This document shows positions 35,748 to 42,282 of a stretch of DNA of 64,000 nucleotides, one piece after another. Under the pieces are notes generated by a model that saw nothing but the letters and a program-made list of their open reading frames with translations, ran no database searches and was not told the DNA's origin. The position numbers and the translations under genes were made by a program. This stretch comes from Gimesia benthica. GTDB taxonomy: Bacteria > Planctomycetota > Planctomycetia > Planctomycetales > Planctomycetaceae. How positions within the stretch are numbered: position 1 is the stretch's first letter; each line of letters begins with the position of its first letter. The stretch is taken from contig NZ_CP043930.1 in assembly GCF_009720525.1 (NCBI RefSeq), positions 3,442,501 to 3,506,500 of the forward strand, given 5' to 3'.

Positions 35748-35924
35748 AACCCAACGAGGTGGAAGTCGAGATAGCCGCTCTTATCGGCCGCATGTGAGAC
35801 CGACAGTGGGCACACGCCAGACCATCTCGAGGAGACGCTGTGCGCTCACCTTCCCCGGATCACTCCGGGTTGGCTACCTTAGGACCGTCTTAGTTACGAT
35901 GTAATCCCGACAGGCAGTTGGATT
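35748..35924 (-). ncRNA. Y-RNA-like RNA 2 carrying a 23S rRNA helix-69-like segment
   Basis: A 177-base unit closed by AATCCAAC/GTTGGGTT (35917-35924, 35748-35755), followed by TGCC and GGATTACATC; CACCTC precedes the 3' arm. Positions 35873-35897 match the universal 23S rRNA segment of helix 69 and the following strand at 23 of 25 bases, in the same sense. The hairpin ATCGT-AACTAAG-ACGGT can form as in helix 69. Next comes a CCCGGA-GTGA-TCCGGG hairpin with a GNRA tetraloop. It has no tRNA mimic. Confidence 0.75.
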
Positions 35925-35929
35925 CAACA

Positions 35930-36008
35930 AACCGGCCAACGAAGGAATGACACAGACATCGGTTCTTAATCAGAGAATGATGTAGTCCGCATCGGCAGTT
36001 GGCTGGTT
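35930..36008 (-). ncRNA. Y-RNA-like RNA 1 (minimal form)
   Basis: A 79-base unit closed by AACCAGCCAAC/GTTGGCCGGTT (35998-36008, 35930-35940; one A-C mismatch). TGCCG and GGACTACATC follow the 5' arm and CCTTC precedes the 3' arm, as in the other units. The interior is a single hairpin closed by ACATC/GATGT, without a tRNA mimic. It begins two bases after the tRNA-Cys end, so the two are probably cut from one transcript. Confidence 0.7.
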
Positions 36009-36010
36009 TA

Positions 36011-36082
36011 AGACGCCGGTGGGAGTCGAACCCACTTAGAACTGCTTTGCAGGCAGTCGCCTGGCCATCTGGCTCCAGCGTC
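36011..36082 (-). tRNA. tRNA-Cys (GCA)
   Basis: Full cloverleaf of 72 bases: acceptor GACGCTG with CGGCGTC (one G-U), D-stem GCC/GGC with GG in the loop, anticodon stem ACTGC/GCAGT with loop CTGCAAA (anticodon GCA), T-arm GTGGG-TTCGACT-CCCAC, discriminator U73, the identity base for cysteinyl-tRNA synthetase. CCA is not encoded. Confidence 0.93.
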
Positions 36083-36095
36083 AGTTTTACTTAAG

Positions 36096-36166
36096 TACCC
36101 CGCCAGGGAATCGAACCCCGTCTAATGGTTCCGAAGACCATCGTGCATCCATCACACCCGCAAGGC
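36096..36166 (-). tRNA. tRNA-Arg (TCG)
   Basis: A 71-base cloverleaf: acceptor GCCTTGC with GCGGGGT (three G-U pairs), a short D-arm GTGT-GATGGAT-GCAC, anticodon stem ATGGT/ACCAT with loop CTTCGGA (anticodon TCG), T-arm CGGGG-TTCGATT-CCCTG, discriminator A. CCA is not encoded. The wobble-rich acceptor and small D-loop make it a little unusual. Confidence 0.85.
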
Positions 36167-36470
36167 AGATCAATTCGTTCACAGACAAAACACCATTCGT
36201 CTGTTGCCGATAAAAGACAGCCGTCCGCATCCACTGGTTCGCACGATTTGCACAGAACTAACTTTTTTTCTGCGATTGTAATGCCACCTCTGTCAGAATT
36301 CTGCCGGGCCTGATGAACCCACCCGTCAACTGGATCAATACAGTAGCTGCCACGCAGTGAGATTCGAAATCTGCTAAAAATTAAACTTAATGAAGTTTTA
36401 TTTGAGCTGTAAACATGGAATACTCGTTGTCTAATCGACGGTTCGTGTTTTTCAATCTAAAGGTAATCTC
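36167..36470. other. Intergenic region between the RNA cluster and the MNIO operon
   Basis: About 300 bases separate divergent transcription units. It should hold promoters for the tRNA/Y RNA array (minus) and the four-gene operon (plus), but I find no hexamer pair good enough to name. An AGATT-CGA-AATCT dyad lies near 36360. No gene seen. Confidence 0.5.
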
Positions 36471-37232
36471 ATGAAGTTCTTTACCAGGCAACGCCCTCAT
36501 GACTCCGCACAGATTGTGAAAATGCTCCATGTATTGCGGGACGCTCTTACCGCTGAACTGGGTAATGAACTGAGATCCCTGATCGTTTTTGGCGATTTGA
36601 TTAAAGCAAAGCAGTTTGACGCGACACATAGTAAAGTCAATCTGATGATCGTCTTGATCCAGATTGACTGTGACTTACTGGATCGGATTGCTGACTCCAT
36701 TTCTCAATTCGAAAAGCAAATTCCATTGGCGACTATGATTTTGACTCACGAAGATATCACCTCGTCCTGTGATGTCTTTCCTGTCAAATTTCATAACATC
36801 AAAGAGTATCACACACTGCTGCACGGAGAAGACGTGGTCTCGGACCTGGTCATTTCGGATGAACATTTACGTTTAAGGTGCGAACAGGAGCTGAAAAATA
36901 TCATGATCCGGCTTCGTACCTTTTATCTGCACCGGCGTCAGCATCCAGAGCAGTTAGTGCAAACGCTGCTGGAAACCGCAACCGCGTTCCTGAACAATGT
37001 AAATGCCTGCCTGCTGGTCAAGACAGGTCTCGTCCCGGAAGAAGACAGTGAGGCCCTGAATGAATTTAGCGATGAATTCCACATCGATGTTGCGGTCGTC
37101 CGTAAGATTCTTGAATTTCGCACTTTGCCACAGCCACCTGCCTCTGCGGAATTAAAGCAGGTCTATAATGATTTCATGTCTCTGATTCATGAAACCACAC
37201 AGGTGGTCGACCAGATGGAGGCAACGCAATGA
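36471..37232 (+). CDS. Degenerate nucleotidyltransferase-like protein, first gene of the MNIO operon
   Basis: A 253-residue cytosolic protein. Its first 80 residues follow the minimal nucleotidyltransferase pattern (ELGNELRSLIVFGDLIKAKQFDATHSKVNLMIVL). The active-site residues are altered: GD stands where GS is expected, and S-K-V-N-L replaces the metal-binding D-x-D. The next part (DVFPVKFHNIKEYHTLLHGED, then LRLRCEQELKNIMIRLRTFYLH) is a helical region usual in this group. So the fold is probably kept without catalysis. Its stop codon overlaps the next ATG (ATGA), so it is coupled to the Cys-rich membrane protein. Role in the system unknown. Confidence 0.7.
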   Translation: MKFFTRQRPHDSAQIVKMLHVLRDALTAELGNELRSLIVFGDLIKAKQFDATHSKVNLMIVLIQIDCDLLDRIADSISQFEKQIPLATMILTHEDITSSCDVFPVKFHNIKEYHTLLHGEDVVSDLVISDEHLRLRCEQELKNIMIRLRTFYLHRRQHPEQLVQTLLETATAFLNNVNACLLVKTGLVPEEDSEALNEFSDEFHIDVAVVRKILEFRTLPQPPASAELKQVYNDFMSLIHETTQVVDQMEATQ

Positions 37233-37981
37233 GCAAAACAACTTCGAGCAAGTTCAGGGTAACCTGCAAGTGTGGAAAAAAATACCTCGTTCGTTCTGAC
37301 CTGGAAGGCCGGAAAGTCAGATGTCGTAATTGCAACGAAGAATTAGAGCTCAAACGCCGGGTCGCAAAAAAAGAGCCAATATGGTGTCCCGTCTGTTTTT
37401 CGAAATTGGACCGAAAAGATCCCGTTTGTAAATCCTGTAACCGGAAGAATGAAGAATATGGCCCCGCGCCAAAAATACCCGAAAAAACGCCGGGCACACT
37501 CAGCCTCATCGCAGCTTCTCTCATCAATCTCTTACCACAAAATCCAGTACAGCGAAGCTGGATCATAGTTTGCTCTCTGATCGTAATCGTAATAAGTATT
37601 CTGCAAATATGGTGCAGCGGACCGGTTTTCATTCTGTTATTCTTTTGTCTGGGGGTCGGATTGGCCATCACATGTATCTGTGCACGAATGACCTCACAAT
37701 TCACTACGGGCCGAGCCCTGATCGGCATCCTGACATATGAAGCAGTCGGTTTGATTCGTCTTGCGTATGGGTTTACCCACGATATGCATCGATTTGGGTT
37801 ACTGGTCATGATGATGTTTTTGGGTCCGTTAATCCTGCTTTGCGTCGCTTCTATCGGATCAGGTGGTTCCGCTGACTGGTCGAGCAACTATCACAGCTGC
37901 AGCAGTTGCGGGAGCAGTTGCGGGAGCAGTTGCGGGGGAGGCTGTGGTGGTGGCGGCTGCGGAGGGTGTGGCGGTGACTGA
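37229..37981 (+). CDS. Zinc-ribbon membrane protein with a seven-cysteine Gly-rich tail; likely MNIO substrate
   Basis: A 250-residue protein in three parts. Residues about 10-85 have four Cys pairs (CKC, CRNC, CPVC, CKSC), like two zinc ribbons. Residues about 108-205 contain three to four membrane spans (WIIVCSLIVIVISILQIW; FILLFFCLGVGLAITCIC; a weaker one; LLVMMMFLGPLILLCVASI). The last 30 residues have the pattern C-x2-C-x3-C-x3-C-x3-C-x4-C-x2-C made only of Gly and Ser between cysteines, coded in part by a 12-base tandem repeat. MNIO enzymes are known to modify cysteines of substrate peptides. The tail's position next to one, and the stop overlapping the MNIO start, make it the obvious substrate. 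Membrane proteins with such tails beside DUF692 genes occur in other phyla (the TIGR04222 group); I infer analogy, not homology. Confidence 0.8.
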   Translation: MSKTTSSKFRVTCKCGKKYLVRSDLEGRKVRCRNCNEELELKRRVAKKEPIWCPVCFSKLDRKDPVCKSCNRKNEEYGPAPKIPEKTPGTLSLIAASLINLLPQNPVQRSWIIVCSLIVIVISILQIWCSGPVFILLFFCLGVGLAITCICARMTSQFTTGRALIGILTYEAVGLIRLAYGFTHDMHRFGLLVMMMFLGPLILLCVASIGSGGSADWSSNYHSCSSCGSSCGSSCGGGCGGGGCGGCGGD

Positions 37982-38801
37982 CCATCAGGAAATGATCGAA
38001 GTCCCCCTGCTGGGGATTGGCATGCGCCAGCCGCTGGCAAACTGGGTCCTGTCGCATCCACCAGAACTGGATTGCGTGGAAGTCACTGCCGAGCATTTTT
38101 TTGATTCTGGCACTGCAGTACTGACGCAACTGGCCGATCATTACCAGGTTTCCGTACACGGTCTGGGGCTTTCCCTGGGAACACCCGGACCGCTCGATGA
38201 ATCCACGTTGCGCCAGTTTCAACGGGTGGCAGATCTAACCAACGCCAGGTGGATCACCGAACATATCGCGTTTACGAAGACGGACGACGTCGACCTGGGA
38301 CATCTCAATCCACTGCCGATGACAGCAGGTTCTTTAACCACCCTGGCCGACCATGCGCGGGAAGTCATGGATCGCTGTCAGCGCCCGCTGCTCCTGGAGA
38401 ACATCACTTCGTACCTGCGCATCCCCGGAGAGTTTACGGAACCGGAATTTCTAAATCGCTTGTGTGAGCGTGCCGGAATCGGCCTCCTGCTGGATGTCAC
38501 AAACCTGTTTATCAACAGTCAGAACCATGACTTTGATCCGCTCGACTGGTTGCATGAAGTTGAGGCGGACTTCATTCGCCAGGTGCATATTGTCGGCTAT
38601 TCGATCCGGGAGGGTGTCTATCACGATCGACACAGTGAACCAGTTCAAGACAACCTCTACGAGTTGCTCAAGGAAGTCGTCAGTTATGCACCAGTGGAAG
38701 CGGTCATTTTGGAACGGGATGTTGATATTCCAGCAGTCGACGAACTGGCCAGGGAATTGCAGCGGCTGGAGGCAACTTGTGAACTCGCCCGACACGGTTA
38801 G
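37974..38801 (+). CDS. DUF692 family multinuclear non-haem iron oxygenase (MNIO)
   Basis: A 275-residue TIM-barrel protein of the MbnB/TglH/ChrH family. Metal-binding positions visible: VHGLGLSLG, WITEHIAFT, LLLENITSYL, LLLDVTNL, QVHIVGYS, YHDRHSEPV and VILERDVDIP. The family uses two or three iron atoms and oxygen to convert cysteines in substrate peptides into heterocycles or thio-groups, with a dedicated partner protein. I start it at GTG 37974 because GGAGGG lies seven bases before and the start overlaps the upstream stop; ATG 37992 is the alternative. An in-frame ATG at 37863 lies wholly inside the substrate gene. Confidence 0.9.
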   Translation: MTDHQEMIEVPLLGIGMRQPLANWVLSHPPELDCVEVTAEHFFDSGTAVLTQLADHYQVSVHGLGLSLGTPGPLDESTLRQFQRVADLTNARWITEHIAFTKTDDVDLGHLNPLPMTAGSLTTLADHAREVMDRCQRPLLLENITSYLRIPGEFTEPEFLNRLCERAGIGLLLDVTNLFINSQNHDFDPLDWLHEVEADFIRQVHIVGYSIREGVYHDRHSEPVQDNLYELLKEVVSYAPVEAVILERDVDIPAVDELARELQRLEATCELARHG

Positions 38802-39324
38802 AATGCTCGCACTTCTCTTGCACAACCAGAGCCTGCGCGACCAGCTCCGGTCGTGTCCCGCGACCTTCATCACCACACAGGGACTTTCGGAAGAAGCAGC
38901 GCAGGTCATCGCCTCACTCGACTGCGATCAACTGGACCGTCAGGCAGAGGCACTGCTCAGCAAACGACGGTTTCAGGTCGCCCAACTCATTCCACAGACC
39001 TGGCACAGCCTGGGTTCCAGTGCATCAGAGCAGTTTCAAAACTATGCGGAACAGACAACGTGGCCTGAAACTCACCAGAAACACGAACGGGATGCACTGC
39101 GTTTCTGTCAATATTTACAGCAGCAGCGCATCCCCGGATATTTAAAGTCAGAGCACAACTGGCTGAACTTTCATCTGCACAAACACTGGTTCCGAATCCA
39201 CTGGGTAACAGACCTCATCATCGACCAGCAGCGCTTTAGTGGAATCCAGGTTTTCAGCAGGAATCCCTCAGGAGCCCCGTTGAAACGGGTCTTCTTTCTA
39301 TGGCGGGTGAATGTAGTTCCCTAG
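38779..39324 (+). CDS. Probable MNIO partner protein
   Basis: A 181-residue protein from GTG 38779, preceded by GGAGG at six bases; ATG 38803, two bases after the MNIO stop, is the alternative. The first half is helical (LALLLHNQSLRDQLRSCPATFITTQGLSEEAAQVIASL, QAEALLSKRRFQVAQLIPQTW). The second half mixes helices and strands (HERDALRFCQYLQQQRIPGYL, WVTDLIIDQQRFSGIQVF) and ends in LKRVFFLWRV. It lacks the DUF2063 hallmarks of bufferin-type partners, and instead recalls the accessory proteins beside actinobacterial DUF692 genes (SCO6045-like); this is a weak, memory-based match. Likely needed to present the tail to the oxygenase. Confidence 0.65.
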   Translation: MNSPDTVRMLALLLHNQSLRDQLRSCPATFITTQGLSEEAAQVIASLDCDQLDRQAEALLSKRRFQVAQLIPQTWHSLGSSASEQFQNYAEQTTWPETHQKHERDALRFCQYLQQQRIPGYLKSEHNWLNFHLHKHWFRIHWVTDLIIDQQRFSGIQVFSRNPSGAPLKRVFFLWRVNVVP

Positions 39325-39378
39325 TCATCGTTCGCCCTTCGTTTCACTTCAACATAAATGCTTCTTGATAAGTCCTGC

Positions 39379-39407
39379 TTGACCCAAATCTGCGACTTCC
39401 TGATACT
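39379..39407 (+). promoter_or_regulatory. Shared-type promoter before the SGNH hydrolase gene
   Basis: TTGACC (39379-39384), 17 bases, GATACT (39402-39407) followed by GAA. The wider pattern CTTGACCC-N15/16-TGATACTGAA recurs at 45134-45162 and 50090-50118, each before a gene of the polysaccharide locus. Confidence 0.7.
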
Positions 39408-39452
39408 GAATAGAATGGTATTCGAATTTCATACCCATCAGGAACCAAGAAC

Positions 39453-40181
39453 ATGTCCCGACTACGCGCCTACGTCCGTCTGCTGATCGCCTGCCTCATG
39501 ATTCTGTGTCTGGCTTCAGTCACACACGCACAACAAAAAAAGACTCAGAAGCAGAGCCCGAAAGCAGATCCCGACCTGCCCCGCGTGCTGATTATCGGCG
39601 ACTCGATTTCCATCGGTTACACCAAACCCACCATCGAATTGCTGAAAGGGGTCGCGAACGTCGAACGCGTCAAAGCCAACTGCGGCGATACGAAACGGGG
39701 CCTCAAAAATCTCCAGCGCTGGCTGGGCAAAACTGACTGGGACGTGATCCATTTCAACTGGGGCCTGCACGACCTCTGCTATCGGCACCCCGACTCCAAA
39801 ACCCAGGGACACCGTGACAAAGTCAACGGCACCATCTCGGTCCCCCTCGCACAGTACGAGAAAAATCTGGAAACACTAGTCAGTCAACTGGAGCAGACGA
39901 ACGCCACGCTCATCTGGGCCACCACAACTCCGGTTCCGGAAGGCGAAGCGGGGCGCGTTGTCGGCGACGATTTGAAATACAACGAGGTCGCGAAAAAGAT
40001 CATGCAGAAACACAACATCAAAATCAACGACCTGCACCAGCTCGCTTCAGACTTCGAAGCGCCCCTCTGGGCCGGACCGGGCAACGTCCACTTCAAACCC
40101 GCCGGCTCCCAAAAACTGGCACAACAGGTCGCTCGCGAAATCAAAGCCGCGTTAAAAAAGAAGCCGCAAGACAGGAACTGA
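39453..40181 (+). CDS. Secreted SGNH/GDSL hydrolase
   Basis: A 242-residue protein with a signal peptide (LLIACLMILCLASVTHA) and a clear SGNH fold: GDSISIGYT (block I, catalytic Ser), KANCGDT with the oxyanion Gly (block II), HFNWGLHD (block III, Asn) and AGPGNVHFKPAG (block V, catalytic His, with the Asp place taken by Gly-Asn). SGNH enzymes in polysaccharide loci often remove acetyl groups from sugars. Its own promoter belongs to a set of three within the locus. Periplasmic. The substrate is not known. Confidence 0.85.
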   Translation: MSRLRAYVRLLIACLMILCLASVTHAQQKKTQKQSPKADPDLPRVLIIGDSISIGYTKPTIELLKGVANVERVKANCGDTKRGLKNLQRWLGKTDWDVIHFNWGLHDLCYRHPDSKTQGHRDKVNGTISVPLAQYEKNLETLVSQLEQTNATLIWATTTPVPEGEAGRVVGDDLKYNEVAKKIMQKHNIKINDLHQLASDFEAPLWAGPGNVHFKPAGSQKLAQQVAREIKAALKKKPQDRN

Positions 40182-40262
40182 ACCTGCCTGTCAGCTTTGT
40201 GCGAGAGTAAGTGAACCGATCGTCGTCTAAATGACTTTTAACTTCCAAGGCGGGTCTTCCAC

Positions 40263-42155
40263 ATGAAACACGGCACATTTCTCTGGATTCTGATTCTATT
40301 CTCGTCCTCTGTTGTTTTCGGGCAGAACCCCGAGACGCTGCCCCCTTTGCAGGACGGCGCCGCGCCTCAAAATTTCGAAGCGATGTGGGCCGGTTTTGAT
40401 CCGCATAAAGAACCGCTTGAAACCGAAGTTCTCAAAGAATGGGAAGAAGAGGGCGTGATGCTCAGTGTGGTGCGATTTCGCATCGGCGTCTTCAAAGGAC
40501 AGACCGCGAGACTCGCAGCAATTTTTGGTTTCCCCAAAAGCGCCAGCGGAAGCAGGAAAACACTTCCGGGACTCGTACAGATTCATGGCGGCGGACAATA
40601 CGCCGATCACCAGGCGTGCCTCATGAATGGCAAACGCGGGTATGCCACCGTCTCCATTGCCTGGGCAGGACGAATCAGTGCCCCGGACTACCGGGTGACT
40701 CCGGCTGAAGTGAAGCTGTTCTGGGAGGGTAAGACCGACGATCCGAACTACAAAGTAACCACCGACTGGGGCGCACTCGACGGATATCATGCCCCGGGAA
40801 AGCATCCTGGCAATGTCTTTCCCAGTGCCATGCCCGCCGCCTGGACTCTCGATGAAGTTGAGTCGCCGCGCAACAGCGGCTGGTTTCTCGCCGCGCTCGC
40901 GGCACGTCGTGCACTCACATTTCTGGAAGCGCAGCCGATGGTCGACCCCGATCGACTGGGCGTCTATGGACATTCCATGGGCGGCAAGCTCACCGTCTTG
41001 ACTGCTCCCGACGCGCGTGTCAAAGCGGCTGCCCCTTCCTGTGGCGGTATCAGCGATCGATATAATCGGAGCCCGCTGTTTTGCGCGACCCTGGGTGATG
41101 ATGTCAGCCTGAAGCAGATTTCCTGTCCCATCATCTTCCTCAGTCCCGCCAACGATTTTCACGGACGTCTGGGCAACCTGCCCGATGCGATCAACGAAAT
41201 CCGCAGCAAGGAATGGCGCGTGACCTGCTCGCCACACCACAATCATCAGGACACGCCCGATTTTGAAGCCGCGACGATGCTGTGGATGGACCAGCATTTA
41301 AAATCAGCATTCACATTTCCTGAGACACCGAAAACGAAGCTGATTCTCAAGACCAGCGATCACATCCCCCGTTTCCAGGTACAACCAGATCATACCCGGC
41401 CCATTCTTTCGGTCGATATCTTTTATACCCAGCAGGGTAAACAAGACGAGCGTCCCGAAGATCGACTGCAGACGATGCACCGCTTCTGGCATCATGCATC
41501 GGCGACCGAAACCGACGGCACCTGGACGGCACCGCTGCCTTTGGGAAGTGTTGATCAGCCACTCTGGGTTTACGCGAATGTACGGTATTCTCTCGACAAA
41601 CCCGTTTCCGGAGCAGGCTATTACTACCGGCCATATTTGACTAAGTCATTTAATCTCTCGTCACTACTGACTCAGGTTACTCCCACACAACTTCAACATG
41701 CAGGAACGCGTAACACACTTGAACCGACATTACTGATCGAAGACTTTCAAGGTGACTGGCAAAAGGAATGGTTTAATTATCGACCGGATGAATGGACGCT
41801 GATCACGCATAAACTCAACGACACAACATGGAAAGCACCACAGCAGGCGGAGCTCGCATTGAAAGTTCACGCAGCAGAATCCAATCGGCTGGTGCTCGTG
41901 ATTGACGACTTCGCTGCAGAGGTTGAGCTCACAGGGGGCAGCGACTGGCAGAACATCCAGCTGAAATCAGAAGATTTTCAGAACTGGAACGGTGATCCAT
42001 TACCAGGCTGGGATGGGATCCGTCAGCTGAAGATTACCCCTGCCGAAAGACTTCAGCCCGCGCGCAGAGGTAAAGGAAAATCACGAATCGTCGGCAAAAA
42101 CTGGCGCGGCCCTGCACCGGAGTTCCGCGAACTACGCTGGAAAAACATCCCGTAA
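40263..42155 (+). CDS. Secreted alpha/beta-hydrolase (acetyl esterase/dienelactone-hydrolase-like)
   Basis: A 630-residue protein with a signal peptide (FLWILILFSSSVVFG). Residues about 70-355 form an alpha/beta-hydrolase domain: oxyanion region QIHGGGQYAD, nucleophile elbow YGHSMGG near 238, acidic residue near SPANDFH and the catalytic His in SPHHNHQDTPDF. The C-terminal 270 residues are beta-rich (VDIFYTQQGKQDERPEDR, LIEDFQGDWQKEWFNY), probably one or two carbohydrate-binding-like domains. It fits an esterase acting on decorated polysaccharides, in keeping with the lyase and sulfatase nearby. Codirectional with its neighbours. Confidence 0.82.
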   Translation: MKHGTFLWILILFSSSVVFGQNPETLPPLQDGAAPQNFEAMWAGFDPHKEPLETEVLKEWEEEGVMLSVVRFRIGVFKGQTARLAAIFGFPKSASGSRKTLPGLVQIHGGGQYADHQACLMNGKRGYATVSIAWAGRISAPDYRVTPAEVKLFWEGKTDDPNYKVTTDWGALDGYHAPGKHPGNVFPSAMPAAWTLDEVESPRNSGWFLAALAARRALTFLEAQPMVDPDRLGVYGHSMGGKLTVLTAPDARVKAAAPSCGGISDRYNRSPLFCATLGDDVSLKQISCPIIFLSPANDFHGRLGNLPDAINEIRSKEWRVTCSPHHNHQDTPDFEAATMLWMDQHLKSAFTFPETPKTKLILKTSDHIPRFQVQPDHTRPILSVDIFYTQQGKQDERPEDRLQTMHRFWHHASATETDGTWTAPLPLGSVDQPLWVYANVRYSLDKPVSGAGYYYRPYLTKSFNLSSLLTQVTPTQLQHAGTRNTLEPTLLIEDFQGDWQKEWFNYRPDEWTLITHKLNDTTWKAPQQAELALKVHAAESNRLVLVIDDFAAEVELTGGSDWQNIQLKSEDFQNWNGDPLPGWDGIRQLKITPAERLQPARRGKGKSRIVGKNWRGPAPEFRELRWKNIP

Positions 42156-42205
42156 TACCATGCAGGATCTACACCTGTGTAGACCACCATGGCGTGTTGA
42201 TGGAT

Positions 42206-42234
42206 TTGAGCTCGGGCTCGCTTCGGGATATAAT
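42206..42234 (+). promoter_or_regulatory. Promoter of the heparinase-like lyase gene
   Basis: TTGAGC (42206-42211), 17 bases, perfect TATAAT (42229-42234). It lies inside an upstream in-frame extension of the lyase reading frame, which places the real start downstream at GTG 42283. Confidence 0.75.
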
Positions 42235-42282
42235 TTTTTCTGCGTCTGGATCAACCAAATCTTCAGCGAGGGGGATGGTACA

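Noticed and set aside
35873..35897. A 23S rRNA gene or active homing-endonuclease locus
   Set aside because: Only about 25 bases match and no endonuclease, intron or further rRNA is present, so it is treated as a segment of a Y-RNA-like unit.
37863..37973. Longer start for the MNIO gene at ATG 37863 giving an Ala/Val-rich N-terminus
   Set aside because: That stretch is the other-frame reading of the cysteine tail repeat; homologous proteins start near the GTG/ATG at 37974/37992.
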